Below are positions 35,147 through 43,270 of a stretch of 64,000 bases of DNA, one piece after another (position 1 is the stretch's first letter; each line of letters starts with the position of its first letter). A model generated the notes under the pieces. The model was not told the DNA's origin, searched no databases, and worked only from the letters and a program-made list of their open reading frames with translations. The translations under genes and the position numbers were made by a program. Source of the DNA: Chryseobacterium mulctrae (GTDB lineage Bacteria > Bacteroidota > Bacteroidia > Flavobacteriales > Weeksellaceae); NCBI RefSeq assembly GCF_006175945.1, contig NZ_VAJL01000001.1, forward strand, positions 1,426,001-1,490,000. The letters are read 5' to 3'.

Positions 35147-35679
35147 AAAAATTAGATTTGCATAATATTGATGTTCCAATTAATGAAATTTCAAAATATC
35201 TTCTAGCTAAATATGAAGCAAGATTTAGTTTACATCCAAAATTATTTGAAGATGTAACAGGACAGGTTTTTAAAAACCTTGGATATGATGCAATTGTAAC
35301 AGGTTATTCAAATGATGGAGGAATTGATGTCATCCTAGAAAAGGAAGGAAAACAAATTGGTGTCCAAGTTAAGAGATACAAGAATAAAATAAAAGTTGAT
35401 CAAATCAGAGAGTTAACAGGCGCTCTCTTTCTTTCTGGTATACCAAAAGGTATTTTTGTTACTACATCAGATTTTCAAAGCGGGGCAAACAAGCTAATAC
35501 AGAAATCAGCTAATAGAGGTTTACCCATCGAACTTATAAACTCTGAAAGATTTTACGACATTCTTAAATTGACTACTGCGTCTAAAATTGATAAAGAAAA
35601 CATTCGAAATAAACTTGAATTAGCTTTAAAAAACAAATTATATAGTTATAACTGGGAAAATCCGATGAATAGCCTTTAA
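35104..35679 (+). CDS. Restriction-endonuclease-like (Mrr_cat) domain protein, probably 3' part of a split gene
   Basis: Product of 191 residues. The PD-(D/E)xK nuclease core of the Mrr type is clear: LFEDVTGQVFKNLGYDA, then SNDGGIDVILEKEG (Asp of the active site, about 79) and IGVQVKRYKN (QxK, about 92-98), followed by ELTGALFLSG and GIFVTTSDF. Mrr-like enzymes cut DNA, often modified DNA, and serve in defence. The first twelve codons overlap the previous frame and look unlike a natural start; the preceding frame carries a zinc-ribbon-like module. The AT-rich, repeat-flanked setting points to transfer. Confidence 0.8.
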   Translation: MAVMAIFYGTAGLLKKLDLHNIDVPINEISKYLLAKYEARFSLHPKLFEDVTGQVFKNLGYDAIVTGYSNDGGIDVILEKEGKQIGVQVKRYKNKIKVDQIRELTGALFLSGIPKGIFVTTSDFQSGANKLIQKSANRGLPIELINSERFYDILKLTTASKIDKENIRNKLELALKNKLYSYNWENPMNSL

Positions 35680-35804
35680 AAGGGCACTCTCACTGCGAAA
35701 AGTATTAGGAGTTTTCACAATAAAATAAATTCTATAGAATATACTCCAAAATCATAAACTTTCGTGTCACCCCAAATCCACCAGCTCCGGCAAAGAAACC
35801 CGCT

Positions 35805-35868
35805 GCGCAAAGTCTCATGACTTTGTGCAATAATGATAAAACAAAACCGCTCCCATCAGAGCGGTTTT
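35805..35868 (+). repeat. Palindrome-plus-terminator repeat, copy 2
   Basis: GCGCAAAGTC (35805-35814) pairs with GACTTTGTGC (35819-35828), then AAAACCGCTC (35843-35852) pairs with GAGCGGTTTT (35859-35868) followed by T. The second hairpin is a good rho-independent terminator for the upstream nuclease gene. The layout equals that of 34685-34751. Confidence 0.75.
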
Positions 35869-35972
35869 TCCATATCAAAACGAATTCAAGATCTCATATT
35901 TCCAATCCATCACTTTTCCCTATATTTAAAAAATATTTCTCCACACAGGAAATCAATTAAACCAAAATCTTA

Positions 35973-36899
35973 ATGAAATCAAAATCATTTCTCCTTTCAC
36001 TTTTCGGTTTATGCTTAGTCAATGCACAAACCTTAAATTTTAAACATCTTTCAGATATGTCTATGAGAAGAGGAGCGATAAGCAGTACCATTGCAGATGA
36101 TAATATTTATGTGAGCAATGGCTATAAAGATTCGGATGGTAATGCCACTATTATTGAAAAATACAGTATTAAAGATAACCGTTGGAGTGTAATCAATGCT
36201 ACTTTGGTTCCTAAAAGATTCGCCAATTCGGAGACTTACAATAATAAAATCTATATTTTTAACGGTTGGGGAAACAGCAATCTTGAAATTATAGACCTTG
36301 AAACGCATAAAAAAACGAAGGGAGCTGTTAATCATGCCTACACAGGAAATGCAGGTTCTGCCATTCATAACGGAAAAATATATACGTTCGGAGGAAGTGG
36401 GCTCAACAATGCCGCCACCACAGTATTTTCTGATAGATTCCAATATTACGACATCGCTTCAGACACATGGCATCCATTACCGAATATGCCAACAGCAAGA
36501 GAAGCAAGGGGCAAAATTGTGAATGATAAGCTTTATGTTATTGGTGGTTTTAACGGTACCTCATCCCGCCTGGTCAACGTGTATGATCTTAACAAAAATA
36601 GGTGGACAGAGCAATATACGATGCCTGCTGCGATATCCGGCCATTCATTAGCAGTGTCCGGTCATAAGATTTTTATTGCAGGCGGTTATAACAATCAAAA
36701 TTTCCTGGCCTATTTTGATACAGAAACCAATAAATTACATAAGTTATCATCCAACATGATCCCCAGAAGACACGCAGCCGCGGAAATATATAACAATAAA
36801 TTATACATCATAGGTGGAAGTACAGCATCCTCAACCAAATCAGCCATTAAAAGTATTCAGGTTGCGGATATTAGCGAAGAAGCACTTTCCGCTAAATAA
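35973..36899 (+). CDS. Secreted Kelch-repeat beta-propeller protein
   Basis: Protein of 308 residues with a signal peptide (ends near LVNAQ). Five to six Kelch-type repeats of about 45-50 residues follow, with the usual Gly-rich turn and Tyr/Trp spacing: KIYTFGGSGLNN, KLYVIGGFNGTSS, KIFIAGGYNNQN and KLYIIGGSTASS. Such propellers bind ligands or sugars; the specific function is unknown and no sorting tail is present, so it is probably periplasmic. It stands alone with its own terminator, just outside the accessory island. Confidence 0.88.
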   Translation: MKSKSFLLSLFGLCLVNAQTLNFKHLSDMSMRRGAISSTIADDNIYVSNGYKDSDGNATIIEKYSIKDNRWSVINATLVPKRFANSETYNNKIYIFNGWGNSNLEIIDLETHKKTKGAVNHAYTGNAGSAIHNGKIYTFGGSGLNNAATTVFSDRFQYYDIASDTWHPLPNMPTAREARGKIVNDKLYVIGGFNGTSSRLVNVYDLNKNRWTEQYTMPAAISGHSLAVSGHKIFIAGGYNNQNFLAYFDTETNKLHKLSSNMIPRRHAAAEIYNNKLYIIGGSTASSTKSAIKSIQVADISEEALSAK

Positions 36900-36987
36900 G
36901 CGAATGAAGATCCCTGTCGCAGATTTGCAATCCGTGACTTTTAAATAAAGCTCAGATTATAAATCTACGCTATCCAAAATATTATAG

Positions 36988-37014
36988 ACCGTTCCTATTT
37001 CCAGAACGGTTTTT
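36988..37014 (+). terminator. Terminator after the Kelch protein
   Basis: ACCGTTC pairs with GAACGGT over a 9-base loop, followed by T4. Confidence 0.8.
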
Positions 37015-37040
37015 ATTAATTTTACAGTCAACAATAAATT

Positions 37041-37631
37041 ATGGGCTATATAGAAACGAAAATTGATGAAGCATTTATTACTACTTTCCTGCTTCCGAGA
37101 GAAAAGGTAGTGACCGATTTTTTAATGGATGTTTTGAGTGCGCAATATCAATTCAGAGAAGATGATAGAAAAATAGAAGTGATCAGTTTGTATTATTACG
37201 CTGCCAATCCTTTGGCTTTTTTATTTGCTTTGCCCAATTATGAATATTACGCTCCGGATAAAACCACTCAGATTGCAGAATTGCATTTGAAAGATCATTT
37301 TTTGGAAGACTACTCTTATTTTGACGTTCAGGAATTGTGTAAAACGGTTTTGAATGAAAACAATATCGATTATTCAGCTTATCTCAATCATGAAGATCAT
37401 TTGGATTTTGCCAATTATTGGGAAAATCAAAACGGTTTGGAAATTGACTTCATTAAAAACTGCTGGAAAAACGCTAAAGAAAATACCCGTTCAAAAATAA
37501 TCGGGTTTTTAGAATCATCAGACAATTCAGCCGGAATATTTGATTTAGATAATGGTTTTGAACTTCCATTTGAAATAGAAATTGATGAGTATTTACAATC
37601 CAGAGGCTATCTGATCAACAAAGAAATTTAA
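37041..37631 (+). CDS. Hypothetical acidic cytoplasmic protein
   Basis: I do not recognise this 196-residue protein. It has no signal peptide or membrane segment, is acidic and rich in aromatic residues (for example VISLYYYAANPLAFLFALPNYEYYAPD, described as an aromatic cluster at about 47-73), and looks globular. The frame is well used and preceded by a terminator and AT-rich leader, so it is probably a real gene. The next 575 bases hold only repeats. Confidence 0.7.
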   Translation: MGYIETKIDEAFITTFLLPREKVVTDFLMDVLSAQYQFREDDRKIEVISLYYYAANPLAFLFALPNYEYYAPDKTTQIAELHLKDHFLEDYSYFDVQELCKTVLNENNIDYSAYLNHEDHLDFANYWENQNGLEIDFIKNCWKNAKENTRSKIIGFLESSDNSAGIFDLDNGFELPFEIEIDEYLQSRGYLINKEI

Positions 37632-37675
37632 CTTGATAAAAATAATTTCATATTATAAACTTTTGATAACTTTTT

Positions 37676-37844
37676 ATTTAACCACAAAAGAGGCAAAAGA
37701 TTTAGATATTTCTATTTAAAGTTAATGAGTACAAAGAAAAAAGAACACAAAACCCTTTAAAAATCTTTGATTTTTATTCTTTTGAGAACTTTGATTATCT
37801 AATAATAGCTTTGAGATTGTCTTTTGTTACTTTTGTGGTTAAAT
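37676..37844. repeat. MITE-like element with 24-bp terminal inverted repeats
   Basis: The left end (37676-37699) begins ATTTAACCACAAAAG and its inverse complement closes the element at 37821-37844 (CTTTTGTGGTTAAAT); 21 of 24 positions pair. The 169-bp unit has no gene and contains AAAATCTTTGATTTTT and TTTTGAGAACTTTG, both shared with the diverged copy at 13988-14169. Size and ends resemble a non-autonomous transposable element; no target duplication is evident. Confidence 0.75.
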
Positions 37845-37864
37845 CTAAAATGAGTTCAAACAGG

Positions 37865-38126
37865 CTTTACAGCAACGTAGAGTAATAATATTCTTCCATT
37901 ATAAAACAATATTCTTGTGACTTAAAGTAGTATTCTTGCAACATTGTTTTAGATTGGCACGATACAATTTTATATTACAGCAACTTAAAGTAATATTCTT
38001 CCGTTATAAAACAATATTCTTGTGACTTAAAGTAGTATTCTTGCAACATTGTTTTAGATTGGCACGATACAATTTTATATTATAGCGACTTAGAGTAATA
38101 TTCTTCCATTATAAAACAATATTCTT
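37865..38126. repeat. Phased tandem array of about twelve 21-bp units
   Basis: TATTCTT starts at 37889, 37910, 37931, 37994, 38015, 38036, 38099 and 38120: every gap is 21 or 63 bases. Intervening 21-bp units (starting at 37952, 37973, 38057 and 38078) are diverged forms. Five units make a 105-bp higher-order repeat, present about two and a half times; the first 105-bp copy carries a 3-base insertion. All frames are interrupted by stops, so it is non-coding. The units are contiguous, without spacers, so this is not a CRISPR array. Confidence 0.9.
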
Positions 38127-38166
38127 CCCAGGCTCTGGCTTGTAACCAATTAACATCTTTCGAAAC

Positions 38167-38198
38167 TTACTTCAAAAAACAGAACTGTTTTTAAGTAA
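38167..38198 (+). promoter_or_regulatory. Strong hairpin just before the APH-like gene
   Basis: AAAAACAG (38175-38182) pairs with CTGTTTTT (38185-38192), and TTACTT (38167-38172) with AAGTAA (38193-38198), with a 2-base bulge: about 14 paired bases ending 9 bases before the ATG. It could be an operator palindrome or an RNA structure that controls translation. No T tract follows on the plus strand. Confidence 0.5.
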
Positions 38199-38206
38199 AA
38201 AAATAA

Positions 38207-39229
38207 ATGAATAGTGATATTTTTGACAATCTTAAAATAAAAAAAATGCCTACTTTTCCAGCAATAGCTTCCATATTATCAGCAACAGCATTAGCTGAAT
38301 TTATAAGATCAAGATACCGCTTAGGAGAAAATGTTGATTGCAAATTGTTCAGAACAGGCGTTAACCACACTTATTTTATTTCTGATAATAAAACTAAATT
38401 TGTTGCCCGCGTTTACTGTCTTCATTGGAGAACGAAGTCTGAGATTCAGGAAGAATTAGAACTTTTACTCTTCTTAAAAGATAATAATCTTGCGGTATCA
38501 TATCCAATTCCGGATGAAGAAGGCAATTTTATCCAGGAAATCAATGCTCCGGAAGGCTTACGCTATGCTGTACTTTTTACTTTTGCAGAAGGTAAAAAAA
38601 TGCGATTCATGAACAGTGAATCCTGTTTTGCAGTAGGTTCTTTAATGGCAAAAATTCATACTATTACAGCGGGCAAAAAAATCAATAGAGTACATTATAA
38701 TTCCGATATTCTTTTACATCAGGCTTATCATCAGATGACCTCTTTTTTTTCTGAAGATTTGGAAGAAATGCAATACCTCAAGAAAATTGGAGATCAAATA
38801 TCAAACAGTTTCAAAGAAGCCGATTGGTCAGAAGATCAGCAAGGCATCGTTCACCTTGATATTTGGTATGATAACCTAAGTGTAAATAATGAAAATGAGA
38901 TCACCATCTTCGATTTTGATAATTGTGGAAATGGGGCTCTTATTTTAGATGTAGCTTATTTTTGTAAACAGTTATTTTTTATTGAATCAGACAAAAAAGA
39001 ATATGAACTTAAAGTTCAAAGCTTTCTAGACGGTTATCAAAAAACAAGAAATTTATCTGATAAAGAAATTAAATTAATTCCTGAAGCCGGAGCCTCAATA
39101 TTTATGTTTTATCTTGGTGTTCAGGCACAAAGATTTGATTGGTCTAACATATTTTTCACAGAAAATTATCTTAAAATGTTTGTTGGAAGAATAAAAAACT
39201 GGATGGATCATCATAAACCGCAAGATTAG
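38207..39229 (+). CDS. APH-fold phosphotransferase (aminoglycoside phosphotransferase/choline kinase-like)
   Basis: Protein of 340 residues with the APH kinase fold. The catalytic loop reads HLDIWYDNL (about 220-228; Brenner motif HxDxxxxN) and the metal-binding motif IFDFDN (about 237-242). The N-terminal lobe has RTGVNHTYFI and KFVARVY (ATP-site Lys/Arg region). Members phosphorylate small molecules: aminoglycosides, homoserine, choline, sugars. The sequence is not close enough to a known resistance enzyme to name a substrate. A strong hairpin and a 21-bp repeat array lie directly upstream, and a rifampin-modifying enzyme follows. Confidence 0.82.
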   Translation: MNSDIFDNLKIKKMPTFPAIASILSATALAEFIRSRYRLGENVDCKLFRTGVNHTYFISDNKTKFVARVYCLHWRTKSEIQEELELLLFLKDNNLAVSYPIPDEEGNFIQEINAPEGLRYAVLFTFAEGKKMRFMNSESCFAVGSLMAKIHTITAGKKINRVHYNSDILLHQAYHQMTSFFSEDLEEMQYLKKIGDQISNSFKEADWSEDQQGIVHLDIWYDNLSVNNENEITIFDFDNCGNGALILDVAYFCKQLFFIESDKKEYELKVQSFLDGYQKTRNLSDKEIKLIPEAGASIFMFYLGVQAQRFDWSNIFFTENYLKMFVGRIKNWMDHHKPQD

Positions 39230-39328
39230 TTTTAACATCCCTGCTTCCACTCAATTTTCAAAGTAGTTTTCCATTTCAAAACAAATTCTTAAGTTTACAG
39301 GTTCTGCAAACCTCAAGATCCTTTCGTA

Positions 39329-39754
39329 ATGGAAAACAAAAAAGACGAACAAATTCTGGATAACGGTCCGTTCTACCACGGTACAAAAGCTGATCTACAA
39401 ATTGGCGATCTACTCAATCCCGGATTCGAGTCAAATTATTATCCCGAAATTATTATGAACCATATCTACTTTACAGCATTACAAAACGGCGCCGGATTAG
39501 CTGCTGCACTCGCAAAAGGTGATGGCCATGAAAGGATCTATATTGTAGAACCAACAGGAACTTTTGAAAATGATCCCAATGTAACCGATAAAAAATTTCC
39601 GGGAAACCCTACCCGATCTTATCGAAGTACAGAACCTTTAAAGATTGTTGGCGAGGTCACCGAATGGATTAAACTAACAGATGAAGAACTTCAAAACTGG
39701 AGGGAAAGAATTGCAAAACTTCGGGAAAATCCGGATGCTGAGATTATCAATTAA
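39329..39754 (+). CDS. arr: Rifampin ADP-ribosyltransferase (Arr family)
   Basis: Enzyme of 141 residues that inactivates rifamycins by ADP-ribosylation using NAD. The whole family pattern is present: FYHGTKADLQIGDLLNPG with His17, NHIYFTAL with Tyr47, and FENDPNVTDKKFPGNPTRSY with Asp82, the three residues of the Arr active site. The length equals known Arr proteins. It probably gives intrinsic rifampin resistance, though expression is not shown by the sequence. It stands 100 bases after the APH-like gene on the same strand. Confidence 0.93.
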   Translation: MENKKDEQILDNGPFYHGTKADLQIGDLLNPGFESNYYPEIIMNHIYFTALQNGAGLAAALAKGDGHERIYIVEPTGTFENDPNVTDKKFPGNPTRSYRSTEPLKIVGEVTEWIKLTDEELQNWRERIAKLRENPDAEIIN

Positions 39755-39829
39755 AACGTAAACCTATTAAGTTAAAACTCTCATAGTAACAATCATATTT
39801 CAGTAGAAAATCCCTAAATATAAAACAAA

Positions 39830-40327
39830 ATGAACCTTCCACCCTACGATAAATTCCCGGAAATTATTTCCGAAACCATCATTTTGAGAGAAATTCAGGA
39901 TGATGATATCAAACATATTATTGAAATATCTTTCTATGATGCAATGCCTTCTTTGACTGTTGAAAATGCAAAAGAAATGCAGGAGAGAATTAATCTGGAT
40001 TACCAAAACGGTTCATCAATTCATTGGGGAATTGCCAATAAACAAACCAATCAAATTATGGGAACTTTGGGTTATTATCGTGGATTTGATCATGAAATTG
40101 GAGAATTGGGTTGTGTTTTGAAATCTGAATTTCATGGAAAAGGTTTTATGACCACAGCGATGAAACTGGCTGCCGAATTTGGAATTAATTATATGGGTCT
40201 TACAAAAGTAATTGCAATTACAGACAAAAATAACAGTAACGCAATAAAACTTTTAGACAGAGTTGGTTTTATTAAAACGAGAGATCTTGAAGAAAATGAA
40301 ATTGAATATCAATTTGTAAATAAATAG
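39830..40327 (+). CDS. GNAT-family N-acetyltransferase (RimJ/RimL-like)
   Basis: Protein of 165 residues. The opening ETIILREIQDDDIKHIIEIS is typical of RimJ/RimL-type acetyltransferases, and the acetyl-CoA loop reads EFHGKGFMTTAMKLAAEFG (about 102-120), followed by NSNAIKLLDRVGFIKT. It transfers an acetyl group to an amine of a protein or small molecule; the substrate is unknown. A small hairpin follows. No sign of co-transcription with arr other than 75-base spacing. Confidence 0.88.
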   Translation: MNLPPYDKFPEIISETIILREIQDDDIKHIIEISFYDAMPSLTVENAKEMQERINLDYQNGSSIHWGIANKQTNQIMGTLGYYRGFDHEIGELGCVLKSEFHGKGFMTTAMKLAAEFGINYMGLTKVIAITDKNNSNAIKLLDRVGFIKTRDLEENEIEYQFVNK

Positions 40328-40343
40328 TAACCAAAATACTATG

Positions 40344-40375
40344 AAACCGTTTTTTAAATAAAGCGGTTTTGTTTT
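40344..40375 (+). terminator. Weak terminator after the GNAT gene
   Basis: AAACCG pairs with CGGTTT over a 14-base loop, followed by TGTTTT. Confidence 0.55.
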
Positions 40376-40433
40376 AATAAAAATCAAAGACTTTTTATTA
40401 ATTTTATAACACCAAACTATAAAATATTTCACA

Positions 40434-40952
40434 ATGAATCTAAAAACCTTAATGACTCACACCGTTCAGTACAACAATTGGGTTGTTAACAAGTACATCG
40501 ACTGGCTTTCTACAAAATCTGATGAACAACTTAATCAGGAAGTTATTTCAAGCTTTCCGACCATCTTAAAAACATTGCATCACATTTGGCAAACACAGGA
40601 ATATTGGTGGAGCCATATTGGAGAAAATAATGATTTTGATTTTGCAGCAACTTCAGCAATGACCGATAAAGAAGAAATTTTCAACGCCATGAGAAATAAC
40701 TCTCGAAAACTGATGGAGTATGTAGAAAGTTTATCTGAAGAAGATCTTATAAAAAATGTGAAAATTGACTCACAATGGTTTCAGTGTGATTTTTCAAAAT
40801 ATGAATACATTCAGCATATCGTTTTACACGGCACTTATCACAGAGGGCAAATTGTAACGATGGGACGAAATGTAGGAATCACCGACGCACCAATGACGGA
40901 TTATAATTTCTGGAATATTTATAAGGAAACAGATGTACCAAGTATGAACTAA
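40434..40952 (+). CDS. DinB-family (DfsB-like) metal-binding protein
   Basis: Protein of 172 residues with the four-helix DinB/YfiT fold. Three metal-ligand histidines are visible: LHHIWQTQEYWW (about 47-58) and HIVLHGTYHRGQI (about 127-139). Such proteins are often thiol-dependent transferases or hydrolases in detoxification; the name comes from Bacillus DinB and has nothing to do with the DNA polymerase DinB encoded at 58067. Function here unknown. Single gene; about 140 AT-rich bases follow before the next. Confidence 0.85.
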   Translation: MNLKTLMTHTVQYNNWVVNKYIDWLSTKSDEQLNQEVISSFPTILKTLHHIWQTQEYWWSHIGENNDFDFAATSAMTDKEEIFNAMRNNSRKLMEYVESLSEEDLIKNVKIDSQWFQCDFSKYEYIQHIVLHGTYHRGQIVTMGRNVGITDAPMTDYNFWNIYKETDVPSMN

Positions 40953-41091
40953 GTACAAACAACTGAGATAATTTATTTTAATCATAAAAAGACATCGTTT
41001 TACAGCAACTTATCTATTAATTTAAATCTACCTCAAAGGATTTTTCTTGTCCCATTAAACCAATGTATGTATTATTGTAAAAAAAATACTC

Positions 41092-43149
41092 ATGCACATT
41101 CAGGTTTCACAGGATTTTAAAGAAAAGACCAAGGCGGCAGTTTCATCAATCATCATTTTTATTTTCGTTTATATTCTTATTTTTCTTTTCACCATTGTTT
41201 TGGCTTTAGCCTGTATCGGTGGTGGAATTTGGCTCATTATTGCAAAACCGATGTTTCTTACACTTATGGTGGGTGTAGGTTTGGCAGGAACAGGAATTTT
41301 TGTTTTCTTTTTTATCATTAAATTTTTATTTAAAAAACATATCAACGACAGAAGTTATCTCTCCGAAATCAAAAGATCAGACGAGCCTGAACTCTTTAAG
41401 ATGATTGACGAAATCGTAAAAGAAGCAGAAACCAATTTTCCGAAAAAAGTCTATTTATCTTATGATGTAAATGCAAGTGTATTCTACGATTCAAGTTTTT
41501 GGAGTATGTTTTTTCCTATTCAGAAAAATCTTACGATTGGAGTCGGACTTATCAATACCACCACAAAACAAGAGCTTAAAGCAATTTTATCTCACGAATT
41601 TGGGCATTTTTCACAACGCTCGATGAAGGTTGGAAGTTATGTTTATAATGTGAATCAGATTATTTTTAATTTGGTGAATGACGATGCATCTTACCGCAAT
41701 TCTATCGAAAAATTTGCAAGTTTCAGCGGTTATTTTTCAATTTTCGCATCGCTTGCTATTTTTTTCACTTCAAAAATACAGTGGGTTCTTGCCAAAATGT
41801 ATTCTTATGTCAACATTCGTCACATGGCGCTTTCCAGAGAAATGGAATTTCATGCAGATGAAGTTGCTGCTAATATTTCGGGCTCAATTTCTTTGGAAGA
41901 ATCGCTTTTGAGATTAGAACTTGCCAGTAATTCTTACAATAATGTAATTAATTTTTATGAAGCGAGAATTTCGAAAAATCAGTCGAGTAAAAATATTTAC
42001 AGAGAACAGTTTTTTGTCATGAATTTTCTTGCAGAACAAAGCGAATTGGAAACAAAATACAATCTTCCGTATGTGAAACTTACAGAATCAGGATTATTTA
42101 ATAAGTCTAAATTGAATATCGAAAATCAGTGGGCATCACATCCTTCCACCGAAGATCGTGTTGCAAAACTCAGACAGCTGAATATTGTAAAGGAAACCGA
42201 TAATCGACCTGCAAAAGATTTATTTAGAAACTTTGAAAAAACCGAAGAAAAATTGACTGCCAAACTTTTTTCAAACGTAAAATATAAACCTGGCAGAATA
42301 GATTTAGAATTTGAAGCTTTTAAAAAAGAATTTGAAGCACAATATCAAAACGATTCTTTCGATAAGATCTTTAATAATTATTACGATAACAAAAATCCAG
42401 ATCCTGAAACTAAAGAAAATGTTTCATCCGAAAATATTCAGTTTGAAAACCTTTACGACAACGAAAAAGTGGAACTTGTCTACACACTAATCGCCTTGGA
42501 AAATGATAAGAAAACCATAGAAGCCATTGCCAATAAAGAATTTGTTCTAAAAACATTCGACTACGACGGAAGAAAATACAAAGCATCCGAAGCCAAGAAA
42601 CTCATCCCGGAAATTGACAAATCTATTGTAGAAAATAAAAATCAGATTGCTAGAAATGATTCTGATGTTTACAATTATTTCCTGAAAATCGCAGAAAACC
42701 TGAATAGAAAATCAGGATTTGTAAGCCTTTATCAGGCTTTTGCAGATTATGATCAACAATACGAAGATAAATATAAACTGTATATAGATCTTGTAAATGC
42801 AACTGCTTTTATCAGTGCAAGAACTCCGTTTGAGCAAATAAAACAGAATTTTATTACTCTTAAAACTCTTGAAGAAAAATTAAAATATGAATTAAGGTTT
42901 CATCTTCAAAATTCACTTTTAACTAAAGATCTGAGTGAGCAGGACATAAAAGATTTAGAATATTATATAGAAAAAGAGCATATATATTTCAATAACGAAG
43001 AGTATTTTGACCACAACTTACAAATGCTCATGAATGCAATCAATACCTTACCGTATTTCCTTCACAAAAAATATTTCCTCAAGAAAAAAGAATTGCTGGC
43101 TCTAATGAAAGATTTAGAAGAAAGCCAGCGTAAAGAAAAAGTTTCTTAA
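41092..43149 (+). CDS. Membrane-bound M48-family zinc metallopeptidase
   Basis: Protein of 685 residues. Two membrane helices lie near the N-terminus (about 18-45 and 55-80), a further hydrophobic segment near 210-230. The catalytic motif ILSHEFGHFSQRSMK (about 164-178; HExxH) is followed by MEFHADEVAA (about 253-262), the expected third ligand region of the HtpX/Ste24-like M48 clan. The C-terminal half (about 330-685) is a long, charged helical region not found in HtpX and of unknown role. It probably degrades or processes membrane proteins. A terminator follows. Confidence 0.88.
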   Translation: MHIQVSQDFKEKTKAAVSSIIIFIFVYILIFLFTIVLALACIGGGIWLIIAKPMFLTLMVGVGLAGTGIFVFFFIIKFLFKKHINDRSYLSEIKRSDEPELFKMIDEIVKEAETNFPKKVYLSYDVNASVFYDSSFWSMFFPIQKNLTIGVGLINTTTKQELKAILSHEFGHFSQRSMKVGSYVYNVNQIIFNLVNDDASYRNSIEKFASFSGYFSIFASLAIFFTSKIQWVLAKMYSYVNIRHMALSREMEFHADEVAANISGSISLEESLLRLELASNSYNNVINFYEARISKNQSSKNIYREQFFVMNFLAEQSELETKYNLPYVKLTESGLFNKSKLNIENQWASHPSTEDRVAKLRQLNIVKETDNRPAKDLFRNFEKTEEKLTAKLFSNVKYKPGRIDLEFEAFKKEFEAQYQNDSFDKIFNNYYDNKNPDPETKENVSSENIQFENLYDNEKVELVYTLIALENDKKTIEAIANKEFVLKTFDYDGRKYKASEAKKLIPEIDKSIVENKNQIARNDSDVYNYFLKIAENLNRKSGFVSLYQAFADYDQQYEDKYKLYIDLVNATAFISARTPFEQIKQNFITLKTLEEKLKYELRFHLQNSLLTKDLSEQDIKDLEYYIEKEHIYFNNEEYFDHNLQMLMNAINTLPYFLHKKYFLKKKELLALMKDLEESQRKEKVS

Positions 43150-43157
43150 ATTTCATA

Positions 43158-43187
43158 AACCGTTCAGTTTTCTGGACGGTTTTTTTG
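43158..43187 (+). terminator. Terminator after the M48 peptidase
   Basis: AACCGTTC pairs with GGACGGTT (one G-T pair) around an 8-base loop, followed by T7. Confidence 0.88.
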
Positions 43188-43270
43188 TTTTTAAAATATT
43201 CATATTGATGTAATATGTAAATTTGATTTATAACAAATCACTGAAAAACAAGACACAAACAAAAAATTAT

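Noticed and set aside
37865..38126. CRISPR array reading of the phased repeats
   Set aside because: Units abut without variable spacers, units diverge in a fixed order that recurs every 105 bases, and there is no cas gene nearby.
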